Shown in pieces: positions 15,091 through 19,839 of a stretch of 19,839 bases of DNA; the stretch's first letter is position 1; every line of letters starts with the position of its first letter. The notes under the pieces are model-generated. The model was given only the letters and a program-made list of their open reading frames with translations. It was not told the origin of the DNA and ran no database searches. The position numbers were made by a program, and so were the translations under genes. Origin of the DNA: Acidobacteriota bacterium (GTDB lineage Bacteria > Acidobacteriota > Terriglobia > Bryobacterales > Bryobacteraceae); the NCBI GenBank assembly GCA_016871135.1, contig VFZQ01000015.1, positions 1-19,839 of the forward strand, in the 5' to 3' direction.

Positions 15091-16023
15091 ATGGGCCTGC
15101 GACTACTCGCAACAGCCGGCGTCATTTCCTGTTGGACGCTCGGCGCACAAACTCCCGCCGCCAACGATTCCCCATTCGCCGGCAGCAACGGCTGCCGCCC
15201 TTGCCACCCGGCACAGGCATTGCAGTTTTTTCGGAATCCCCACTTCAAAACGACCGTCGCCAAAGGCGCAACCCCCGAAAACATGGGCTGCGAAGCCTGT
15301 CACGGGGCGGGAAAGAAGCATATCGCCGCCGGCGGTGGGCGTGCAACGATTCCGAACGCGTTCTCGCTGATGCAGCCCAACCAAGTGCTCGACGCCTGTC
15401 TGCGCTGCCACTCGAAAGACGTCAACCGGGCCAACATACGGCGTAGCTCTCACACGCAGGCCAACGTCGTCTGTACCTCTTGTCACTCGATTCACCGGTC
15501 CGATTCGGCCAAGAGTCTGCTTGCCGCCAAACAAGCCGATGTTTGTTACGGCTGCCACTCCGATGTCCGCGCCCAGTTTTCGCAGCCCTTTAAGCACCGC
15601 GTCAATGAAGGCTTCATGACGTGTTCGGATTGCCACAATCCGCACGGCGCCAATTCGGGCGTCTCCAAAACCGGCCACCGTCCGCGGATGGTCGAAACCG
15701 GACTCCAGAACGAACAGCCCTGCATGAAATGCCACACCGACAAACGCGGGCCGTTCCTATTTGAACACGCCGCGGTTCGCGTCGATGGCTGCGAATCCTG
15801 CCACTCCCCGCACGGTTCGACAAACGCTCGGCTGCTCAAGCGCCCGGTCGTATTTACAGTCTGCCTGGAATGCCACAACGGTTCCGGTTCGTTCGGCCGC
15901 CAGGCCGACGGCATCCCTACCCAGTCGGCCTCTCACAACATGGCCGATCCCCGCTATCGAAACTGCACCACCTGCCATGTTCGCGTGCACGGCTCCAACG
16001 CCGATCGGAGATTTCTCCGATGA
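15091..16023 (+). CDS. Decaheme c-type cytochrome, MtrA/DmsE-like
   Basis: The 310-residue product carries exactly ten CXXCH heme-binding motifs, with first Cys at 35, 67, 103, 128, 152, 178, 211, 234, 258 and 292. An N-terminal signal peptide (about 1-19, LGA then Gln) sends it to the periplasm, where hemes are attached by the Ccm/Ccs system. Length, heme number and segments such as FKHRVNEGFMTCSDCHNPHG match the MtrA/DmsE/PioA family. These proteins sit inside an outer-membrane barrel and carry electrons between periplasm and outside. The next gene is an MtrB/PioB-like barrel overlapping by ATGA (16020-16023), the expected partner. No convincing Shine-Dalgarno sequence precedes the ATG, but no other start gives a signal peptide. 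The electron donor and final acceptor (iron oxide, DMSO-like compound, or inward flow from Fe(II)) cannot be told from sequence. Confidence 0.93.
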   Translation: MGLRLLATAGVISCWTLGAQTPAANDSPFAGSNGCRPCHPAQALQFFRNPHFKTTVAKGATPENMGCEACHGAGKKHIAAGGGRATIPNAFSLMQPNQVLDACLRCHSKDVNRANIRRSSHTQANVVCTSCHSIHRSDSAKSLLAAKQADVCYGCHSDVRAQFSQPFKHRVNEGFMTCSDCHNPHGANSGVSKTGHRPRMVETGLQNEQPCMKCHTDKRGPFLFEHAAVRVDGCESCHSPHGSTNARLLKRPVVFTVCLECHNGSGSFGRQADGIPTQSASHNMADPRYRNCTTCHVRVHGSNADRRFLR

Positions 16024-17987
16024 GAGTCCTGCTGATTGTTCTAGCCAGCGTAGCCGCCCACGCTCAGCCGGTCGTAGCGCCCACTCCGCAAACCGCCGGA
16101 TCCCCGCGCGGCGACAACGCCGGCCCCTACAACATCACCAATTCCTGGGAAGTCGGCTATCGCTTCCGCGACGTCGACGGCAACAACGGCAAATATCGCA
16201 GCGACGTAAACTTCGGCAACGGCGTCCGGCTCCTCGGCGGCACGCTTGGCGTCACCTCCCGCGACGGCAAAGGCAAGTGGATGGACGAGCTACTCCTCGA
16301 CGCCCGCGGTCTCGGTAATGACCCCTACCAGTTCAGTTCGTTCCGTGTGCAAAAAAACGCGCTCTACCGCTACGATCTGCTGTGGCGGTCGAACGAGTAC
16401 TTCAACCCCGCACTCCCCATCGCCGGCGGCGATCACTTTCTTTCCACCAATCGCCAGATGCAGGACCACGACCTCACGCTGCTGCCGCAGTCGAAGCTCA
16501 AGTTCCGCGTCGGGTACTCGCGCAACACGCAGGGCGGCCCCGGGCTTTGGACCGGCCAGTGGTTCGACGGCCGCGGCGACGAATACTCCTACTTCGCCAA
16601 CATCCGGCGCAATCAGGACGAATACCGCCTCGGTGGCGATCTGCAAATCGGCCGAGTGAAACTGTCGATCACCCGCGGTTGGGAACTCTTCAAGGACGAT
16701 ACCAACTTCAATCGCGACACGCTTACCCCCGGCGCCAATACAACCGATCGCAACACGCTCTCTTTTCTCCGCCGCGACGAGCCCCTTCACGGTAAAACCC
16801 CATACTGGCGCGCCCATCTCCTCGCCGACCTTTCCAAACAATTCACCATTCACGGCCGTTTCACGCACTCCGATGGCCAGCGCGACTTCATCTACGACGA
16901 ATTCGCCCGCGGCACGGACCGCCTCGGCGCCGGCCGCAACCGTCAAACTCTACTTACCGGCGCCGGCCGCCGCCCTGTCACCACCGGCCACGCCACCGTC
17001 ACATGGATGCCGAACAATAAGGTTACCGTCGCCAACCAGACCGGTTTCCACCAAACCCGCATGGAAGGCGACGGCAAATACTCCGAGATCAACAACGGCT
17101 CGGCCGGCATCGCCTTCGCGCAGTTTCAGTTCCTCGGCATCCGCAATATCTCAAATACATCGGAAGCGTCCTGGCAACCCTTCAAGCAGGCCGGCGTCTT
17201 CGGCAGCTATCACTTCGCCGAACGCCGCATCCGTTCCAACGAACAGGAAGACTTCGAGATCCCGCGCGGTACCGTTCCCATCGAGCAGATCAACCGCAAC
17301 AAGGCGGGCATCTTCGGCGCGCGCCTCAATCCCGTCGCGCCGCTGCGCATTCTGTTCAGCGCCGAGGTCGGCCGTAACGATCGCCCGTTCTACCCCACCA
17401 GCGACAAGAACTACGAAGCCTACACCGCCCGCGCCAGTTGGCGGCAAAAAAAATTCGACCTCTCCACCGATTTCAAGTCCTTCAACAACGCCAACTCCAC
17501 ATCGCTCTATGTGCACTCCTCTACCGGCCGCACCTGGGGCGCCACCACTGGATTCACGCCGCGTGCAAACGTCCGCATCGACGCCGGCTATAACTACCTC
17601 CTCCTGGATACGTTGACCGGACTGGCCTACTTCGCCGATTTCGAACTGGTCGAATCGAATCGCTCCTACTACGTCTCTAACCTGCATACCCTGCATGCCG
17701 GAGTCCAGGCCCAAGTCCAGAAAAAGGTCGATCTCTATGCTGGTTTCGTCCGCACGCAGGACCGCGGCGACGGCCGTTCCGCCGCTTCGGGCGCGCAGTC
17801 TGTTTTCACCGCTGCGCAGGTCTTCCCCGTTAGCTACGCCTCGCCGCTCGCCCGCGTCTCCTTCCAGGTCCGCGCCAATCTGCGAGCCAACTTCGGCTGG
17901 CAATATTACGACTACGCGGAAAAATTCTCCCGCGCGCAAAACTACGCCGCGCACACAGGCTACGTGAGCGTGAGTTATTCTTTCTAG
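16020..17987 (+). CDS. MtrB/PioB-like outer-membrane beta-barrel (decaheme-associated)
   Basis: The 655-residue product has a signal peptide (MRVLLIVLASVAAHA, cleavage likely after residue 15). A long series of amphipathic beta-strands with long polar loops follows, ending in YVSVSYSF with terminal Phe. Size, composition and position directly after a decaheme cytochrome fit the MtrB/PioB family, which forms a large barrel sheathing the MtrA-type heme wire. The protein contains no cysteine, so the N-terminal CXXC of Shewanella MtrB is absent. The start is the ATG overlapping the cytochrome stop; the frame stays open upstream to 15870 but only inside the cytochrome gene. Identity as a barrel is firm; the MtrB family call rests on context and general character. 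Confidence 0.8.
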   Translation: MRVLLIVLASVAAHAQPVVAPTPQTAGSPRGDNAGPYNITNSWEVGYRFRDVDGNNGKYRSDVNFGNGVRLLGGTLGVTSRDGKGKWMDELLLDARGLGNDPYQFSSFRVQKNALYRYDLLWRSNEYFNPALPIAGGDHFLSTNRQMQDHDLTLLPQSKLKFRVGYSRNTQGGPGLWTGQWFDGRGDEYSYFANIRRNQDEYRLGGDLQIGRVKLSITRGWELFKDDTNFNRDTLTPGANTTDRNTLSFLRRDEPLHGKTPYWRAHLLADLSKQFTIHGRFTHSDGQRDFIYDEFARGTDRLGAGRNRQTLLTGAGRRPVTTGHATVTWMPNNKVTVANQTGFHQTRMEGDGKYSEINNGSAGIAFAQFQFLGIRNISNTSEASWQPFKQAGVFGSYHFAERRIRSNEQEDFEIPRGTVPIEQINRNKAGIFGARLNPVAPLRILFSAEVGRNDRPFYPTSDKNYEAYTARASWRQKKFDLSTDFKSFNNANSTSLYVHSSTGRTWGATTGFTPRANVRIDAGYNYLLLDTLTGLAYFADFELVESNRSYYVSNLHTLHAGVQAQVQKKVDLYAGFVRTQDRGDGRSAASGAQSVFTAAQVFPVSYASPLARVSFQVRANLRANFGWQYYDYAEKFSRAQNYAAHTGYVSVSYSF

Positions 17988-18025
17988 TAAGCGCACAGGC
18001 CGCGAAGGCACGGCCCCAGACGGAC

Positions 18026-18079
18026 GAGGAACTCGCCCGATGGCCGAGCCGGAGCGAGTCCGTTGTGCGCGAGTTCCTC
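18026..18079 (+). promoter_or_regulatory. Inverted repeat with competing arms before the small membrane protein gene
   Basis: GAGGAACTCGC (18026-18036) can pair perfectly over 11 bp with GCGAGTTCCTC (18069-18079), or over 6 bp with an internal GCGAGT (18054-18059). The two structures exclude each other. The 3' arm ends 7 nt before the ATG at 18087. A weaker 5-bp hairpin (GGCCG 17998-18002, CGGCC 18011-18015) precedes it. There is no T-tract. It may be the end of the barrel transcript or a leader structure. Confidence 0.35.
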
Positions 18080-18086
18080 AAAAGCA

Positions 18087-18395
18087 ATGAAGCTGGACGA
18101 TCTGGAGGTTTTAGCTCTTGCCGTCGCCGCCATCACGGCGTGGCTCTTCAGTGGCCGTTCGCGTCTGGCCACCGAGAACAACTGGCCGCTGTTCTATTAC
18201 CTCGGCATGGTTTTTTACCAAAAGACCGGCGGCCGCTTCCTCGACGCGAATTTTATCTACGGCGGCGTCGTCTGCGCGATGATGATCCGGTTCGAGTTTA
18301 TGTCGATGAATTTCGTGAAGGTCTTCCGGTTCCTCGAGTCGATCTGCTTCGTCTACATCATCTGGCGCTGTCTCGACTACGTCTTCTTCCACTAG
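18087..18395 (+). CDS. Small integral membrane protein, unknown function
   Basis: The 102-residue product has about three hydrophobic segments: residues 6-20, about 55-73 (FIYGGVVCAMMIRFEF) and about 84-101 (ICFVYIIWRCLDYVFF). A more polar middle part holds LFYYLGMVFYQKTGGRFLDAN. The ATG at 18087 is chosen because the in-frame extension upstream (from TTG 18063) adds only CASSSKA-like sequence running through the inverted repeat. No strong Shine-Dalgarno sequence is visible. Its stop shares the palindrome CTAG with the stop of the convergent rhodanese gene. I do not recognise the family; the hydrophobic pattern and the absence of any better gene in the region are the evidence that it is real. 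Confidence 0.65.
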   Translation: MKLDDLEVLALAVAAITAWLFSGRSRLATENNWPLFYYLGMVFYQKTGGRFLDANFIYGGVVCAMMIRFEFMSMNFVKVFRFLESICFVYIIWRCLDYVFFH

Positions 18396-18745
18396 CCGTT
18401 TTCAACTGGCATTCCCGCCTCGTTCCACGCGCGCCACCCGCCGGCCAGCGACAGTACGTTCGTGTATCCCATTTTCTGCAACGCATCAGCCGCCAGCGCT
18501 GACCGGTATCCTCCGCCGCAGTAAAGCACGATGCGAGTGTCGTGATCCGGAATCGCCGTTTCGATATCGCGCTCGATGATGCCCTTGCCCAGATGCATCG
18601 CGCCGGTCGCGCGCCCGTTCGTCCATTCGTTATCCTCGCGGACATCCACCAGCACGTGCCCTTCGCCCAACTCGCCAACCGTAATCTCCCGCACGCGTGT
18701 CTTGGCGTCTTCGACGATCGCCAAAAAACCGGGTGAGTGTTTCAT
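18392..18745 (-). CDS. Single-domain rhodanese-like sulfurtransferase
   Basis: This is a 117-residue single rhodanese domain. It has the conserved LVDVREDNEWTNGRATGAMH entry segment (about 32-51). The active-site loop is CGGGYRS with catalytic Cys76, which would carry a persulfide. The end is MGYTNVLSLAGGWRAW, typical of the fold. There is no signal peptide, so it is probably cytoplasmic. Its sulfur donor and acceptor are unknown. It starts 1 nt after the murA stop, with a good Shine-Dalgarno sequence (GGAGGG, complement of 18755-18760) inside the end of murA, so the two are one operon. Its stop codon overlaps that of the convergent membrane protein gene. Confidence 0.93.
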   Translation of the reverse strand: MKHSPGFLAIVEDAKTRVREITVGELGEGHVLVDVREDNEWTNGRATGAMHLGKGIIERDIETAIPDHDTRIVLYCGGGYRSALAADALQKMGYTNVLSLAGGWRAWNEAGMPVENG

Positions 18746-18746
18746 T

Positions 18747-19839
18747 CTATTTAGCCCTCCGTATCCGTGCGCCTAGTCCCGCCAACTTCTCCTCGATACG
18801 CTCGTACCCGCGGTCCATGTGATACACGCGGTCGACGATTGTCTCCCCGGACGCCACCAGCGCCGCCAGCACCAGCGACGCGCTTGCCCGTAAATCGGAC
18901 GCCATCACATGCGCGCCGCTCAGACGCCGCGGCCCCGCCACGATCGCCTGCCGCCCCTCGATCCGAATGCTTGCGCCCATGCGGATCAATTCCGGCACAT
19001 GCATGAACCGGTTCTCAAAGATTCTCTCGCTGACGATCGTGATCCCCTCGGCCTGCGTCATCAGGGCCATATACTGCGCCTGTAAGTCGGTCGCGAAGCC
19101 TGGGTGCTCCTCCGTCGTCGCGTCGATACCGCGCAGATTCGCTCCGCCGCGCACCCGCAGCACGCCCCTCTCGGGTTCGGTAATCTCAACACCTGCCTGG
19201 CGCAGTTTTACCAGCAGCGCTTGCAAGTGTTCCGGCTCGCAGCCCGCCACCAGAACGTCACCCCGTGTGATCGCCGCCGCGATTACGAATGTGCCGGCTT
19301 CGATGCGGTCCGGAATAATCGCGTGCTCGGCGCCGCCAAGCCGTTCAACTCCCTGCACGCGGATCGTCGAAGTCCCCGCTCCCTCAATCCGCGCACCCAT
19401 CTTGGTCAGCAACGCCGCCAAGTCAACGACCTCCGGCTCGCGTGCCGCATTCTCGATCACCGTCTCGCCTTGCGCCAGCACCGCGGCCATTATAATGTCC
19501 TCGGTCCCGGTCACCGTGATCCGGTCGAAATGGACCTCCGCCCCGCGCAAACCGCCCGGCGCGCTGGCGTCGATGTTCCCGTGCGACTGCGAAATGCGCG
19601 CGCCTAGTTGCTCCAGCCCCGCCGTATGCAGATTAATCGGTCGCGCGCCGATCGCGCAGCCTCCCGGCATCGATACTTGCGCCGCGCCGAATCTCCCCAC
19701 CAGCGGACCCAGCACCAGACTCGACGCCCGCATCGTTTTCACGACTTCGTACGGAGCCTCCGGCCGGTCGATCCGCGCCGCTTGCACGCGCACGCGGTTG
19801 TCGCCCTCTTCGGCCACCGTCGCGCCCATGTGCTTCAGC
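18747..19839 (-). CDS. murA: UDP-N-acetylglucosamine 1-carboxyvinyltransferase MurA (5' partial)
   Basis: MurA catalyses the first committed step of peptidoglycan synthesis, adding enolpyruvate from PEP to UDP-GlcNAc in the cytoplasm. About 364 residues are visible. The coding frame runs off the right edge (LKHMGATV reads through the last bases), so the ATG at 19829 is internal, and about 55-60 N-terminal residues, including the usual KNA motif, are missing. The catalytic loop PGGCAIGARPI has the PEP-binding Cys, not Asp, so the enzyme should be of the fosfomycin-sensitive type. The TDLQAQ segment (active-site Asp), DLRASASLVLA and DRGYERIEEKL, all conserved, are present. It is followed 1 nt later by the rhodanese gene. 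Confidence 0.97.
   Translation of the reverse strand, partial: LKHMGATVAEEGDNRVRVQAARIDRPEAPYEVVKTMRASSLVLGPLVGRFGAAQVSMPGGCAIGARPINLHTAGLEQLGARISQSHGNIDASAPGGLRGAEVHFDRITVTGTEDIIMAAVLAQGETVIENAAREPEVVDLAALLTKMGARIEGAGTSTIRVQGVERLGGAEHAIIPDRIEAGTFVIAAAITRGDVLVAGCEPEHLQALLVKLRQAGVEITEPERGVLRVRGGANLRGIDATTEEHPGFATDLQAQYMALMTQAEGITIVSERIFENRFMHVPELIRMGASIRIEGRQAIVAGPRRLSGAHVMASDLRASASLVLAALVASGETIVDRVYHMDRGYERIEEKLAGLGARIRRAK

Noticed and set aside
17151..18011. Minus-strand open frame opposite the MtrB-like gene
   Set aside because: It is antisense to clear beta-barrel coding sequence, with no domain and no start signal.
18065..18502. Alternative plus-strand frame (145 codons) over the small membrane protein gene
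   Set aside because: It is Arg-rich without hydrophobic or domain pattern and runs into the rhodanese gene; the other frame gives a coherent membrane protein.

Overview
The window reads as a high-GC, gene-dense Gram-negative chromosome, most likely from the phylum Acidobacteriota (Bryobacter/Solibacter-like). The reasons are the C-terminal part of an Oar-type TonB-dependent receptor, several outer-membrane barrel proteins, an energising TonB/ExbB/ExbD cluster, and the overall protein style. The taxon is an inference from protein character; no rRNA gene is present.

Layout. 1-1610 (+) is the end of a large Oar-like outer-membrane receptor. 1611-1855 is a hairpin-rich spacer. 1856-8339 (+) is a protein-export block: a TPR protein, a MacB-type permease, tgt, yajC, secD and secF. 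The first four are joined by 4-base start/stop overlaps (ATGA, ATGA, GTGA). secD follows yajC after 30 bp, and secF follows secD after 160 bp with its own possible promoter. 8405-11983 (+) is a TonB energy-transduction cluster: tonB, exbB, exbD, a second exbD and a TPR lipoprotein. 12060-14267 (+) is a bifunctional Rel/SpoT (p)ppGpp enzyme. 14309-14962 (+) is a small outer-membrane beta-barrel protein, followed by a strong hairpin. 15091-17987 (+) is a two-gene pair: a decaheme c-type cytochrome (ten CXXCH motifs, MtrA/DmsE-like) overlapping an MtrB/PioB-like outer-membrane barrel by ATGA. 18087-18395 (+) is a small membrane protein of unknown function. On the minus strand, convergent with it, lie a single-domain rhodanese and the 3' part of murA, 1 nt apart.

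How the genes work together. The Sec block exports and folds envelope proteins. The TonB block would power TonB-dependent receptors such as the one at the left edge. The cytochrome/barrel pair looks like a porin-cytochrome conduit that could carry electrons across the outer membrane; this is the most interesting system here. No third, surface-exposed multiheme cytochrome and no inner-membrane quinol oxidase gene is seen next to it.

No tRNA, rRNA, CRISPR array, insertion sequence or attachment site was seen. No gene-free stretch exceeds 300 bases; the longest are 1611-1855 (245 bp) and 9170-9386 (217 bp), both described below.
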